Under the pieces are notes generated by a model. It had not been told where the DNA came from, made no database searches, and saw only the letters and a list, made by a program, of their open reading frames with translations. Position numbers and translations under genes: made by a program. 64,000 nucleotides of DNA from Bog-756 sp963830165 (lineage in GTDB: Bacteria; Actinomycetota; Acidimicrobiia; Acidimicrobiales; RAAP-2). Shown here one piece after another: positions 34,719-43,884 of the stretch; position 1 is the first letter of the stretch, and each line of letters opens with the position of its first letter. The DNA lies in the NCBI GenBank assembly GCA_963830165.1, contig CAWHKZ010000005.1, forward strand, positions 434,001 through 498,000, written 5' to 3'.

Positions 34719-35759
34719 TCAGGGCGCGGGAATGGGCAGGGCGTCGGGCCTGGTGGCGCGGGCCAGCTCGTCCACGAGCTCGCCCAGCGTCTCGTCGGCC
34801 ACCAGGTAGGGGGTGTAGAAGCCGACGCGGTCGACCAGGCCGCCGAAGCGGTCGACGATCACGTCGGCCACCTCGCCCGGCGAGCCGACGGCGGCCAGCG
34901 TGGCCAGCATGGAGTCGTCGATGCGGGCCGGCATCTCGTCCCAGCGCCCCGACTTGCTCAGGGCGTTGAGCTCGGGCTGGAGATCCTCCCAACCCTCGGC
35001 CTCGAGCACGGGCCGGTAGGCGGGGGTCGAGGCGTAGAAGGAGAGGAGCCAGCGGCCCGCCGTGCGGGCCGTCTCGAGCTCGGCCTCGTCGCGACCGCAG
35101 CAGACGATGACCTCGCCGGTGACCGTGAGCTCCGAGCGGTCCCGGCCCCCGCGGGCCAGGCCCTCGACCACGGCCGGAAGGGTCCGGGTGCGCAGGTGGC
35201 TGGCGGTGTTGAAGGGCATGACCAGCAGGCCGTCGGCCACCTCGGCGGCCAGGGCCACCATCTGGGGGCCGAGCCCGCCGAGCGCGATGTCCGGCGGGCC
35301 GTAGGGGTGGGGACCGGGATTGAACAGCGGCGGCATCAGCGTGTGGGAGGAGAACTCCCCCCGGAAGTCGAGGGGCTCGCCGGTCTCCCACGTGGCGAAG
35401 ATCGCCCGCAGCGCCGCCACCAGCTCGCGCATCCGGGCGATCGGCCGGTCGAAGGACGCGCCGTAGCGCCGCTCCACCTGAGCACGGATCTGGCTGCCCA
35501 GCCCCAGCGAGAAGCGGCCCTCCGACAGCAGCTGCAGGTCCCACGCCTGGTGGGCCAGCTGCACCGGGTTGCGGGGAAAGGCGACGGCCACGTTGGTGGC
35601 GAGCTCGAGCGTCGTCGACGCGGAGGCGGCCAGGATCAGCGGGGTGAAGACGTCGTGGGGGCCCTCGAAGGTGAAGGCCCCGTCGACGCCGAGGTCCTCG
35701 AGGCGCCGGGCATGGGCGGCGGCATCCTCGAGACCGGCGAGCTGGGTGTCGAACCGCAT
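34719..35759 (-). CDS. LLM-class F420-dependent oxidoreductase
   Basis: A 346-residue luciferase-like TIM-barrel protein of the type that uses coenzyme F420 in actinobacteria. Blocks seen are LGVDGAFTFEGPHDVFTPL near 23-42, LATNVAVAFPRNP, LGLGSQIRAQVERRYG and IALGGLGPQM. The AFPRNP and LGSQ segments are those that line the flavin pocket. The substrate is unknown. The ATG start gives MRFDTQLAGL. It is divergent from the CoA-transferase gene, 117 bases apart. Confidence 0.85.
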   Translation of the reverse strand: MRFDTQLAGLEDAAAHARRLEDLGVDGAFTFEGPHDVFTPLILAASASTTLELATNVAVAFPRNPVQLAHQAWDLQLLSEGRFSLGLGSQIRAQVERRYGASFDRPIARMRELVAALRAIFATWETGEPLDFRGEFSSHTLMPPLFNPGPHPYGPPDIALGGLGPQMVALAAEVADGLLVMPFNTASHLRTRTLPAVVEGLARGGRDRSELTVTGEVIVCCGRDEAELETARTAGRWLLSFYASTPAYRPVLEAEGWEDLQPELNALSKSGRWDEMPARIDDSMLATLAAVGSPGEVADVIVDRFGGLVDRVGFYTPYLVADETLGELVDELARATRPDALPIPAP

Positions 35760-35876
35760 GGGCCCATGCTCCCACCGACCGGGGGGAAGGCGCACCGTGG
35801 CTGTCCTGGACGTCGCGCCGCCAGGTGGGGACCAAGGACCCTCACCGCGGCGCGCGGCCGGTGCAACACTGTCACG

Positions 35877-37178
35877 ATGGCACCACAGACCTGCACGCCC
35901 GACGAGGCCGCCGGCCGGATCAGCACGACCGACGCCATCGGCTTCGGGCTGGGCCCCGCCAATCCCGACGCCTTCCTGACCGCGCTCGGCGGGCGCGACG
36001 ACTGGGTCGACCTCACCTTCGGCGGCGCCCTCCTGCTCGGCTTCTACCCGGTGCTGGCCCACCCCAACGTGTCCTACCGGTGCGGCTTCTTCGGCCCGGC
36101 CGAGCGGATGCTGCTGGCCGGCGGGGCCCGGATCGAGCTGGTCCCCGGCGGGTTCCGCCAGTTCGCCCCGATCCTGCGCCGCTACGACCCCCGGGTCATG
36201 ACGGTGCTGGCCACACCGCCCCAGGACGGTGAGGTCAACCTGTCGCTCCACCTCGGCGCCACCTACGACGAGCTGCTCCTGGCCGGCAAGGACCCCGACC
36301 GGCTGCTGGTGGTCGAGGTCAATCCCCACCTGCCCCGCACCCGGACGCTCCGACCCGAGTACACGAACACCATCCCCCTCGAACTCGTCGACGTCCTCGT
36401 CGAGGCGGACGGGGCCCCGTTCACCCTGACCCAGCCCGAGCCCGACGCCATCGACGAGGCCATCGCCGAGCAGGCCCGCTCCTTCGTCGGCGACGGGGCC
36501 ACCCTCCAGATCGGAATCGGGGCGGTGCCGAACATGGTGGCCACCAAGCTCGCCGAGGGTCCGGGCGGCGGCTACGGCGTCCACTCCGAGATGTTCACCG
36601 ACGGCCTGATGCGGCTCCACCAGGCCGGCAAGGTCACCAATGACGCCAAGAGTGTGTTCAACGGTGTCTCGATCACCACCTTCGCCCTCGGATCGGCCGA
36701 TCTCTACGCGTGGCTCGACGGCAACGACGACGTGGCGTTCGTGCCCGTCCAGGTCGTCAACGACCCCACGGTCATCGCCCAGAACCACGCCTTCGTGTCC
36801 ATCAACGGGGCGCTGTGCGTCGACCTCTACGGCCAGGTGGTGGCCGACAACATCGAGGGGCGCCAGATCTCGGGGGTGGGCGGCCACGAGGACTTCGTGG
36901 CCGGCGCCGAAATGCGCGTCGACGACCACTCACTGATCTGCCTGCGGTCGACCGCGGTGTCGAACGGGGTCACCCGGTCCCGCATCCTGTCGTTCCTGCC
37001 CGAGGGTTCGGTGGTGTCCACCCCGCGGCACCACACCGGTGTGGTCATCACCGAGTACGGGTCGGCGGACCTGTCGGGGCGGACGGTGCGCGAGCGGGCC
37101 ACCGCCCTGGCGGAGATCGCCCACCCCGACTTCCGGGACGAGCTGCGGGCGGCGGCCGAGACCTTCGGGCGACACTGA
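35877..37178 (+). CDS. Acetyl-CoA hydrolase/4-hydroxybutyrate CoA-transferase family protein
   Basis: A 433-residue CoA-transferase of the acetyl-CoA hydrolase/4-hydroxybutyrate CoA-transferase family. The active-site glutamate is in GVHSEMFTDG (near 239); LQIGIGAVPNMV and the C-terminal GVVITEYGSADLSGRTVRER are family blocks. The family moves CoA between carboxylic acids through a glutamyl-CoA intermediate. Family length is normal. It precedes an endonuclease/phosphatase-type gene by 5 bases. The true acceptor is not known. Confidence 0.87.
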   Translation: MAPQTCTPDEAAGRISTTDAIGFGLGPANPDAFLTALGGRDDWVDLTFGGALLLGFYPVLAHPNVSYRCGFFGPAERMLLAGGARIELVPGGFRQFAPILRRYDPRVMTVLATPPQDGEVNLSLHLGATYDELLLAGKDPDRLLVVEVNPHLPRTRTLRPEYTNTIPLELVDVLVEADGAPFTLTQPEPDAIDEAIAEQARSFVGDGATLQIGIGAVPNMVATKLAEGPGGGYGVHSEMFTDGLMRLHQAGKVTNDAKSVFNGVSITTFALGSADLYAWLDGNDDVAFVPVQVVNDPTVIAQNHAFVSINGALCVDLYGQVVADNIEGRQISGVGGHEDFVAGAEMRVDDHSLICLRSTAVSNGVTRSRILSFLPEGSVVSTPRHHTGVVITEYGSADLSGRTVRERATALAEIAHPDFRDELRAAAETFGRH

Positions 37179-37183
37179 ACCGG

Positions 37184-38032
37184 ATGGAGGCATCGGGAAG
37201 GGACGGCCCCGGGGCGGTCGCTGCTCCGGGCCGGCGCGCCACACTGCGGGTGGCCAGCTTCAACGTCCACATGGGCGTCGACGGCTGGGGCCGGCCCTTC
37301 GACCTGGTCGCCGAGTGCGCCGCCCTCGACGCCGACGTCCTGGTCCTGCAGGAGGCCTGGACCCCCGACGACGGGTCCACGGGGACGGCGGCCCGGGTTG
37401 CGGACCACCTCGGGTACACGGTCGTGGCCGAGGCCCCTCTGGCCCACGCCCGCCTCTACGCGCCGGTGCCCACCTCGACCCGGCGCTGGGCACCGATGCT
37501 CGGGCAGGTGCGCAAGACGCTGCGCCTCGACGACGAGCGCTTCAAGGTGCCCGCCGGCTCCCGCGACCGCCCCGCGCAGCCGGGCCGGTGGGGGGTGGCG
37601 CTGCTGGCCCGGGTGCCGTGCCGCGACGTCGAGGTCCTGTCGCTGGGCAAGTTGAGGCGCGACCCGGCCCGCCGCGCCGTCGTGCGCTGCACCACGGTCG
37701 TCGGCGGGCGCGAGCTCGTGGTGCACGGCACCCACATGTCCCACATCACCCACCTGTCGCCGGCCCAGTACCGGCGGCTGGCCCGCCTGCTGCCCCCCCT
37801 GGACCGCCCCGCCCTCCTGGCCGGCGACATGAACATGTGGGGACCGCCGGCGTCGTCGTTCTTCGCCGGCTGGCGCCGGGCCGTGATCGGCCGGACCTGG
37901 CCGGCCCACCGTCCCCACAGCCAGCTCGACCACGTCCTCGTCACTCCGGCCGTCGACGTGGTGGATGCCCGGGTGGCCGAGGCCACGGGCTCCGACCACC
38001 GGCCCGTGGTGGTCACGCTGGCGCTCCGCTGA
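37184..38032 (+). CDS. Endonuclease/exonuclease/phosphatase-family protein
   Basis: A 282-residue member of the EEP superfamily, which cleaves phosphodiester or phosphate ester bonds with Mg2+. The blocks are ASFNVHMG (Asn), VLVLQEAW (metal Glu), HGTHMSHIT, LLAGDMNMW (Asp-x-Asn) and the final SDHRPVVVTL with the catalytic His. The order and spacing are complete. No signal peptide is seen, so it probably acts in the cytoplasm. It lies 5 bases after the CoA-transferase gene; the link between the two is not evident. Confidence 0.83.
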   Translation: MEASGRDGPGAVAAPGRRATLRVASFNVHMGVDGWGRPFDLVAECAALDADVLVLQEAWTPDDGSTGTAARVADHLGYTVVAEAPLAHARLYAPVPTSTRRWAPMLGQVRKTLRLDDERFKVPAGSRDRPAQPGRWGVALLARVPCRDVEVLSLGKLRRDPARRAVVRCTTVVGGRELVVHGTHMSHITHLSPAQYRRLARLLPPLDRPALLAGDMNMWGPPASSFFAGWRRAVIGRTWPAHRPHSQLDHVLVTPAVDVVDARVAEATGSDHRPVVVTLALR

Positions 38033-38076
38033 ACCGGGTCGGGGCGTGGACGGCAACCCGGCGATAGCGTCCTCGC

Positions 38077-38865
38077 ATGGCCGACTCCCTGGACGACTTC
38101 GAGCGCTCGACCTTCACGGCGGAGGGAACGACCCGGACCCTCTACCGGCTGGGGACGGGGCCGGCGGTGATCGTGATGAGCGAGATCCCCGGCATCACCC
38201 CGAACGTCGCCCGGTTCGCCCGCATGGTGGCCGGCATCGGCTGCACGGCCGTCATGCCCCACCTCTTCGGTGACGACGGGCGCGACCCGTCGGTTCCCCT
38301 GGCCCTCAAGGAGGCGGCGAAGGCCTGCGTGTCGCGCGAGTTCACGATGTTCGCCCTCGGCAGGGCCAGCCCGATCACCACGTGGCTGCGGGCCCTGGCC
38401 GCGGCCGAGCACGAGCGGTGCGGGGGCCCGGGCGTCGGTGCCGTGGGAATGTGCCTGACCGGCGGCTTCGCCCTGGCCATGATGGTCGACGACGTCGTGG
38501 TCGCGCCGGTGCTCAGCCAGCCGTCCCTGCCCGGTCCGGTGACGGCGCGGCACCGGCGGGACCTCGGGATCAGCGAGGCCGACGCCCGGCGGGTGGCCGA
38601 GCGGGCGGCGGGCGGCGTCTGCGTCCTCGGCCTGCGCTTCACCGGGGACAGGGCCGCGCCCCACGACCGCTTCGAGGCGCTGCACGACCTGCTCGGCGAC
38701 GCCTTCGTCGGCGTGGAGCTCGACTCCTCCCCCGGCAATCCGTACGGACACCGCAAAGGCGCCCACTCCGTGCTCACCGAGGACCTCGACGACCGACCCG
38801 GTACCCCGACCCGGGAGGCACTCGACCAGGTCCTCGAGCTGTTCAGGACCCGCCTGGTCGGGTGA
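38077..38865 (+). CDS. Dienelactone hydrolase-family protein
   Basis: A 262-residue alpha/beta-hydrolase of the dienelactone-hydrolase group. The nucleophile is a cysteine in VGMCLTGGFAL (near 130), the group's hallmark, and the histidine is in RKGAHSVLTED near 228. The acid residue is less clear. In aromatic degradation such enzymes open chlorinated or plain dienelactones; here no other pathway genes lie next to it. The TGA overlaps the GTG of the next hydrolase by 4 bases. Confidence 0.83.
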   Translation: MADSLDDFERSTFTAEGTTRTLYRLGTGPAVIVMSEIPGITPNVARFARMVAGIGCTAVMPHLFGDDGRDPSVPLALKEAAKACVSREFTMFALGRASPITTWLRALAAAEHERCGGPGVGAVGMCLTGGFALAMMVDDVVVAPVLSQPSLPGPVTARHRRDLGISEADARRVAERAAGGVCVLGLRFTGDRAAPHDRFEALHDLLGDAFVGVELDSSPGNPYGHRKGAHSVLTEDLDDRPGTPTREALDQVLELFRTRLVG

Positions 38866-39734
38866 GCGCGCTCGTCGACGCCTGGCGGGACCGGGGCGGA
38901 CACCGTACGGTCCTGGGCGAGCGCATCTTCGTGATCGACGTGCCCGCCACCGGGCCCGTGGAGGCCGCCCCCCTGCTCGTGCTCCACGGCTTCCCCACGT
39001 CGTCGTTCGACTTCCACCGGGTGGTGGGCCAGCTGGCCGCGGCGCGGCGCGTCGTGCTGTTCGACTATCTCGGCTACGGCCTGTCGGCCAAGCCGGACCG
39101 CCCGTACCGCCTCGTCGACCACGCCGACACGGCCGCGGCCCTGGTGGCCGACCTGGGCATCGACCGGCTCGGGATGCTGACCCATGACATCGGCGACACC
39201 GTCGGCGGCGAGCTGCTGGCCCGCCAGGTCGAAGGGGCCTGGCCCGTGGCGGTGACCGACCGGGTGGTGACCAACGGGACGCTGGCCATGGACCTCGTGC
39301 ACCTCAGCGCCGGTCAGCAGTTCCTCGAGGCCCTGCCCGACGAGCTCCTCGATCCCGGGGTGCTGACCCGCGAGTCGGTGATCGCCGGCCTGGTCGCCAC
39401 CTACGGCGCCGGGCACGCGGTCGCCGACGACGAGCTGGAGGCGGCCTGGGAGCTCATCTCGGCCGGGGGTGGTGAACGGCTGCTCGCCCGGCACGCCCGT
39501 TACATCGACGAGCGTCGCCGCCACGAGGGGCGCACCTCGCCGCCGGTGGCCGACCACCCCTCCCCCTTGACGGTGGTGTGGGGTACCGACGACCCCATCG
39601 CCGTGCCGGCCATGGCCGACCGCCTGGCCGACGCCCGTCCCGACGCCCGCGTGGTCCGCCTCGACGGCGTCGGCCACTACCCGATGCTCGAGGCGCCCGA
39701 CCGGTTCGTGGCCGCCGTGCTCGACCGCCCCTGA
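38862..39734 (+). CDS. Haloalkane-dehalogenase-like alpha/beta-hydrolase
   Basis: A 290-residue alpha/beta-hydrolase with the layout of haloalkane dehalogenases and epoxide hydrolases. The oxyanion segment is LVLHGFPTSSFDFHRV, the nucleophile is an aspartate in LTHDIGDTVGG (near 103), and the histidine is in DGVGHYPMLEAPDRF near 275. The acid after strand 7 falls near WGTDDPI. Substrates could be epoxides, haloalkanes or a similar ester. The GTG start lies inside the stop of the dienelactone hydrolase gene, so the two are translated together. Confidence 0.83.
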   Translation: MSALVDAWRDRGGHRTVLGERIFVIDVPATGPVEAAPLLVLHGFPTSSFDFHRVVGQLAAARRVVLFDYLGYGLSAKPDRPYRLVDHADTAAALVADLGIDRLGMLTHDIGDTVGGELLARQVEGAWPVAVTDRVVTNGTLAMDLVHLSAGQQFLEALPDELLDPGVLTRESVIAGLVATYGAGHAVADDELEAAWELISAGGGERLLARHARYIDERRRHEGRTSPPVADHPSPLTVVWGTDDPIAVPAMADRLADARPDARVVRLDGVGHYPMLEAPDRFVAAVLDRP

Positions 39735-39742
39735 CGGCCGGC

Positions 39743-40552
39743 TCAGGCGATGGCCAGGATCTCGCCGTGGAGCATGGCGAACCAGCCGTCGGGCGACGCC
39801 GCCCAGCGGCGCCACGCGGCGCCGAAGGCGTCGAGGTCGGCCCGATCGGCGATCCCGTGCCCGGTGAGCTGGGCGCCCAGGAACGAGTCCGGCGCCGCGA
39901 ACCGGTCGGCCCACAGGCCTCCCCACCAGGTCCGCTCGTCGGGGGTGGCGAAGCACCACGTCGAGGCCGACGGCGTCACGTCGTCGAGGCCGGCGGCGTG
40001 GGCGAAGGCGAGCAGGCGGCGTCCGGCATCCCAGTTCGCCCGGTTGACCCGGGTCAGCTCGCCGTACGCGGCGATGGCCCGCTCGAGGTCCGGCTCGGCG
40101 GGCCAGAAGGTGAACGTCGGGTAGTCGGAGTCGCGGGCCGCCACCACGCCGCCCGGCCGGCACACCCGACGCATCTCCACCAGTGCGGCCACCGGGTCGG
40201 CGACGTGTTGGAGGACCTGATGGGCATGGACGACGTCGAACGAGTCGTCGGGGAACGGCAGGGCGAACAGGTCGGCCACCTCAAAGGCCACGCCGTCGAG
40301 CCCGGCGGCCGCCGCCTCGGCCCGGGCCGCCTCCACCACGTCGGCGGCGGCGTCGACGCCGACCACCCGCCCGGGCGCCACCACCCGGGCCAGGTCGCAG
40401 GTCAAGGTGCCGGGCCCACATCCGACGTCCAGGAGGGAGAGGCCCGATGACAGGCGGGGCAGCAGGTAGGCGGCGGAATTGGCGGCGGTCCTCCAGCGGT
40501 GCGACCGCAGCACGTTGTCGTCGTGTCCGTGGGTGTAGGTGGTGTCGGGCAT
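39743..40552 (-). CDS. SAM-dependent class I methyltransferase
   Basis: A 269-residue methyltransferase of the UbiE/COQ5-like group. Motif I is LLDVGCGPGTLTCDLA near 42-57, motif II VVGVDAAADVV, then VADLFALPFPDDSFDVVHAH and GGVVAARDSDYP. It begins MPDTTYTHGHDDNVLRSHRW, a start common to actinobacterial members. It is divergent from the LysR-type regulator, 70 bases apart, and is a likely target of it. The methyl acceptor is unknown. Confidence 0.87.
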   Translation of the reverse strand: MPDTTYTHGHDDNVLRSHRWRTAANSAAYLLPRLSSGLSLLDVGCGPGTLTCDLARVVAPGRVVGVDAAADVVEAARAEAAAAGLDGVAFEVADLFALPFPDDSFDVVHAHQVLQHVADPVAALVEMRRVCRPGGVVAARDSDYPTFTFWPAEPDLERAIAAYGELTRVNRANWDAGRRLLAFAHAAGLDDVTPSASTWCFATPDERTWWGGLWADRFAAPDSFLGAQLTGHGIADRADLDAFGAAWRRWAASPDGWFAMLHGEILAIA

Positions 40553-40622
40553 GGGTCCAGCATGCGCCGCGGCCGGCCCATTGGCAAAGTGCCTTACTGA
40601 CGGACTCTTATAAGCTGAGCCA

Positions 40623-41561
40623 ATGGCAACCGCTGAGTGGCTGCGGACGTTCGTCGCCATCTACCGCACCGGGTCGGTCACCGACGGCGCCGCCCTGCGC
40701 AACCTGTCGCAGCCGGCGGCCAGCCAGCAGCTGCGCTCCCTCGAGCGCTCGGTGGGCGCCGCCCTGTTCGAGCGCACGTCCCACGGAGTCGACCCGACCC
40801 GGCCCGGCCGCGAGCTCTACGCGTCGGTGGCCGACGCCCTCGACCGCCTCGAGCCCGTGTTGACCGGCCTGGACGGCGGGGCGTTGCACGCCACCACCCC
40901 GGCCCTCCGGCTCGGCTGCTCCCCCGAGTACCTCGCCTACGGTGTCGTGCCACGGCTCGGGCCCGACGACCTGCCCCTGGCCGTCCGGTTCGGGACCGAC
41001 GCCGAGCTGGCGTCCCTCGTCCATCACGGTGAGCTGGACGTCGCCGTGACCACGACGGAGCCGAGCCGCCGGACCCTGTCCACCGTGGCCCTGGGCGTGA
41101 CACCGTTCGTGCTGGTCTCGGCCCCGGGCCGCCTGGAGCCCGTACCGCCCGACCGCCCCGACGCGCTCGCCCGGGTCCTGGCCGGCGGTGACTGGGTCGC
41201 CTACAGCGCCGAGCTGCCGCGCACCCGTCGATTCTGGCAGACCACCCTGGGCCGGCCGTTCGGCGCCACCCTGCGCCTGTCGGCCCCCGACCTGCGGGCG
41301 GTGGCCGGAGCGGTGGCCCGGGGCCTCGGATCCAGTCTCCTCCCGGCCTACGCGTGCGCGGCCGGCCTGGCCTCGGGCGACCTCGTCGAGGTATGGCCGG
41401 TCGGCGCCGTCGTGCCCCCCGAACCCTGGTTCGCCGTCACCCGCCAGGCCGACGTGGTGCGCCCACAGGTCGCCGGGTTGGTCACCCGGCTCGGCGTGCC
41501 GGACGGCGCCGGGCCGGGCTCGTCAGGGCCCGACGCCGGCCACCGGTCGCCCGTCCTCTAG
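40623..41561 (+). CDS. LysR-type transcription regulator
   Basis: A 312-residue LysR-type regulator. The winged HTH (1-60) is seen in VAIYRTGSVTDGAALRNLSQ and the following PAASQQLRSLERSVGAALFE, and the periplasmic-binding-like effector domain runs from about 88 to 290. The classic pair with a divergent neighbour (the methyltransferase) fits control of that gene and itself. The AT-rich TTATAAGCTGAGCC just before the start is a likely promoter patch. The C-terminal 20 residues overlap the end of the converging NUDIX gene by 39 bases. Confidence 0.87.
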   Translation: MATAEWLRTFVAIYRTGSVTDGAALRNLSQPAASQQLRSLERSVGAALFERTSHGVDPTRPGRELYASVADALDRLEPVLTGLDGGALHATTPALRLGCSPEYLAYGVVPRLGPDDLPLAVRFGTDAELASLVHHGELDVAVTTTEPSRRTLSTVALGVTPFVLVSAPGRLEPVPPDRPDALARVLAGGDWVAYSAELPRTRRFWQTTLGRPFGATLRLSAPDLRAVAGAVARGLGSSLLPAYACAAGLASGDLVEVWPVGAVVPPEPWFAVTRQADVVRPQVAGLVTRLGVPDGAGPGSSGPDAGHRSPVL

Positions 41562-42032
41562 GTAGATCGTGCCCTCGGCGACCAACGCCCGGGCCACCCG
41601 GCGGCCCACCGGGCCGCTCAGCAGTCGGTGCGCCTCCTCGGGCGTCGCCCACCGGGCGTCGCCGATCTCCCCCTCCTGGAGCACCAGGTGGCCGCGGTCG
41701 GCGGCGTCGACCACGCCGCAGTCGAAGAGGAACCGCACGCCACCCGGCCGTCCGTGCCTCGGGTGGAGGAAGTCGACGCAGACCAGGCGTCCGGCCGCGA
41801 CCACCAGTCCGGTCTCCTCGGCCACTTCCCGACGACACCCTTCCCAGGGCGACTCGCCGCCCTCCTCGATCTGCCCGCCGGGCACCGTCCATCCCGACTT
41901 GTAGGTCGGCTCGAGGATCAGGATGCGACCGTCGTCATCGTGCAGGAGTGCCCCGGCCGAAGCCGGAACCCGGGGGAGCACGTAGTCGTCCACGTACCCA
42001 TGATCGCCGATGGCGACCGGGTCGGGAGCCAC
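41523..42032 (-). CDS. NUDIX hydrolase
   Basis: A 169-residue NUDIX enzyme that would cut a nucleoside diphosphate linked to another group. The box runs GGQIEEGGESPWEGCRREVA and then EETGLVV, matching G-x5-E-x7-REUxEExGU. DDYVLPRVPASAGALLHD precedes it. The GTG at 42032 has GGAGGGG 3 bases upstream and gives a normal length. It converges on and overlaps the LysR gene end by 39 bases. It follows no operon partner with certainty. The substrate (ADP-ribose, oxidised nucleotides or another) is unknown. Confidence 0.85.
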   Translation of the reverse strand: MAPDPVAIGDHGYVDDYVLPRVPASAGALLHDDDGRILILEPTYKSGWTVPGGQIEEGGESPWEGCRREVAEETGLVVAAGRLVCVDFLHPRHGRPGGVRFLFDCGVVDAADRGHLVLQEGEIGDARWATPEEAHRLLSGPVGRRVARALVAEGTIYLEDGRPVAGVGP

Positions 42033-42054
42033 CGCCCCTCCGGGACCAGCACTA

Positions 42055-43680
42055 CTAGCCCGTCGTGAGCGAGCCCTCCAGGGAGGCCACCGCGATGTCG
42101 CGCGCCCAGCGGTAGTCCGGCTTGCCGGAGGGCGAGCGCCGGACGGCATCGACGAACACGGCCTCGCGGGGGAGCTTGTACCCGGCCAGGTGACCGCGGC
42201 AGTGGCTCCGCAGCTCGGCCAGGCCCGGCGTCACCTCGAGGCCGCCGCGCAGCTGCACCACGGCGGTCACCACCGAGCCCCAACGCTCGCTCGGGGTGCC
42301 CACCACGACCGCGTCGAACACCGCCGGGTGGCTCTTCAGCACCTTCTCGACCTCCTCGGGGAAGACCTTCTCGCCGCCCGAGTTGATCGAGACCGAGCCC
42401 CGGCCGTAGACGGCGATGGTGCCGTCGGCCAGCAGCCTCGCCATGTCACCGGGGACGGCGTACCGCACGCCGTCGACCACCGGGAAGGTCTCGGCCGTCC
42501 TGGCCTCGTCCTTGTAGTAGCCGAGCGGGATGTGCCCGCTGGTGGCGAGCATTCCCATCCGTCCGTCACCCGGCGCGCACAGCGTGCCGTCGTCGGCGAT
42601 CACCACGTTGCCGTCGCCCATCTGGAACACGGGCGCACCGTCCACGCTCTGGCCCACCAGGCTGCCCTGGCCCCCCGTCTCCGAGGCGCCGAAGCCGTCC
42701 AGCACCATCACGTGGGGCAGCAGCCGGTTGAGCGACTGTTTCAGCGACGGCGACAGGATGGCGCCACCGGAGCCGTAGACGAGGAGTTTGCCCAGGTCGT
42801 GGACGTCGGTGCCGAACTCCTCGAGGTGGTCGACGATCGGCCGGGCGTAGGCGTCGCCGATGGTCATGACGACCCGCACCTCCTCCTCGGCCATCACGCG
42901 CAGGGCGAACCCGGGGTCGAAGGCGAGGTCCCGGATGAGCACGTTGTAGGTGCCCGACAGCAGGGCCGAGAAGGCGATCCACCACCCGCCACCGTGCATC
43001 AGCGGGCAGAGGGTGAGTGTCCCCGGGATGGGGTAGGCGGCCGCGGCGCGGGCGGCCACGTCGTCGAGCGTCGCGACCGGTGCGATCCCGAGCGCGGGGT
43101 TGCCACCCCCACCGACCACCGACAGGTAGATGTCCTCGTGGCGCCACATCACGCCTTTGGGCATCCCGGTGGTCCCGCCCGTCCACAACCCGTACCGGTC
43201 GTCGGGACCGCGTCCGGGTACGTCGGGACGGCTGTCCGGGTGGTCGGCCAGCAGCGCCTCGTAGCGCTCGTCGGCCACCACCACGGGACAGTCCCACGCC
43301 AGCCCCTTGGCCGCCCGCTCGGCCCGGGCCTCGAGGTCGGGCTCGGTGAGCACCAGCCGTAGGTCGGCGGTGTCGAAGAGGTACTCGAGCTCCTCGTCGA
43401 CGTAGCGGAAGTTCACGTTGACGGGCACCGCCCGGATCTTGAAGGCGGCCAGGTTCGCCTCGACGTACTGGTTGCCGTCGTAGAGATGGCACCCGATGTG
43501 GTCGCCCGGCCCGATGCCGGCCGCGGTCAGGGCGTGGGCCAGTCGGTTGGCCCGGGCCTCGAGCTCGGCGAAGCTCAGGCGGACCTCGTCGCCGGCCGTG
43601 GACCGGACCACCAGGGCCGGCGCCCCGGGCGTCGTGTCCACGACCGTCTCGAAGATGTCGGCGAAGTTCAGACCAGCCAT
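42055..43680 (-). CDS. Acyl-CoA synthetase (AMP-binding, FadD-type)
   Basis: A 541-residue acyl-CoA ligase. The ATP-phosphate loop is WTGGTTGMPKGVMW (near 164), the adenine block LDGFGASETGGQG, the hinge region DGTIAVYGRGSVSINSGGEK and the catalytic lysine PSGKPDYRW close to the C-terminus. It activates a carboxylic acid to its CoA ester through an acyl-AMP. The ATG at 43680 (MAGLNFADIF) is chosen; an upstream start would add ten unlikely residues. Fatty acid or steroid side-chain use is likely but unproven. Confidence 0.88.
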   Translation of the reverse strand: MAGLNFADIFETVVDTTPGAPALVVRSTAGDEVRLSFAELEARANRLAHALTAAGIGPGDHIGCHLYDGNQYVEANLAAFKIRAVPVNVNFRYVDEELEYLFDTADLRLVLTEPDLEARAERAAKGLAWDCPVVVADERYEALLADHPDSRPDVPGRGPDDRYGLWTGGTTGMPKGVMWRHEDIYLSVVGGGGNPALGIAPVATLDDVAARAAAAYPIPGTLTLCPLMHGGGWWIAFSALLSGTYNVLIRDLAFDPGFALRVMAEEEVRVVMTIGDAYARPIVDHLEEFGTDVHDLGKLLVYGSGGAILSPSLKQSLNRLLPHVMVLDGFGASETGGQGSLVGQSVDGAPVFQMGDGNVVIADDGTLCAPGDGRMGMLATSGHIPLGYYKDEARTAETFPVVDGVRYAVPGDMARLLADGTIAVYGRGSVSINSGGEKVFPEEVEKVLKSHPAVFDAVVVGTPSERWGSVVTAVVQLRGGLEVTPGLAELRSHCRGHLAGYKLPREAVFVDAVRRSPSGKPDYRWARDIAVASLEGSLTTG

Positions 43681-43746
43681 GTGTCCCCCCCGGGAGTCGG
43701 CTCCTCCCACCGTACCGCCCCATCGGCGTCCGCCGCCGCCGGTGGG

Positions 43747-43865
43747 CCGGCACCCGGGCGGTCGTTCGAGGTCCCCGATCGACCCGGCACCCGGGCGGTC
43801 ACGCGACCGTGTCCCGACCGCCGAGGTGGCCGGGACACGGTGTGGCGCCCCCCGACCGCCGAGGT
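43747..43865. repeat. Short GC repeats in direct and inverted order
   Basis: CCGGCACCCGGGCGGTC occurs at 43747-43763 and 43784-43800. CCCGACCGCCGAGGT, which carries the inverse of the GGCGGTC core, occurs at 43813-43827 and 43851-43865. The whole 204-base gap is thus built of two forward and two reverse copies, and can fold strongly. Confidence 0.6.
43807..43840 (-). terminator. Hairpin after the beta-helix gene
   Basis: CCGTGTCCCG and CGGGACACGG form a perfect 10-bp stem with a 14-base loop. It stands 45 bases past the stop codon of the leftward beta-helix gene. Confidence 0.6.
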
Positions 43866-43884
43866 CGCCGGGTGACGGGTCGGT

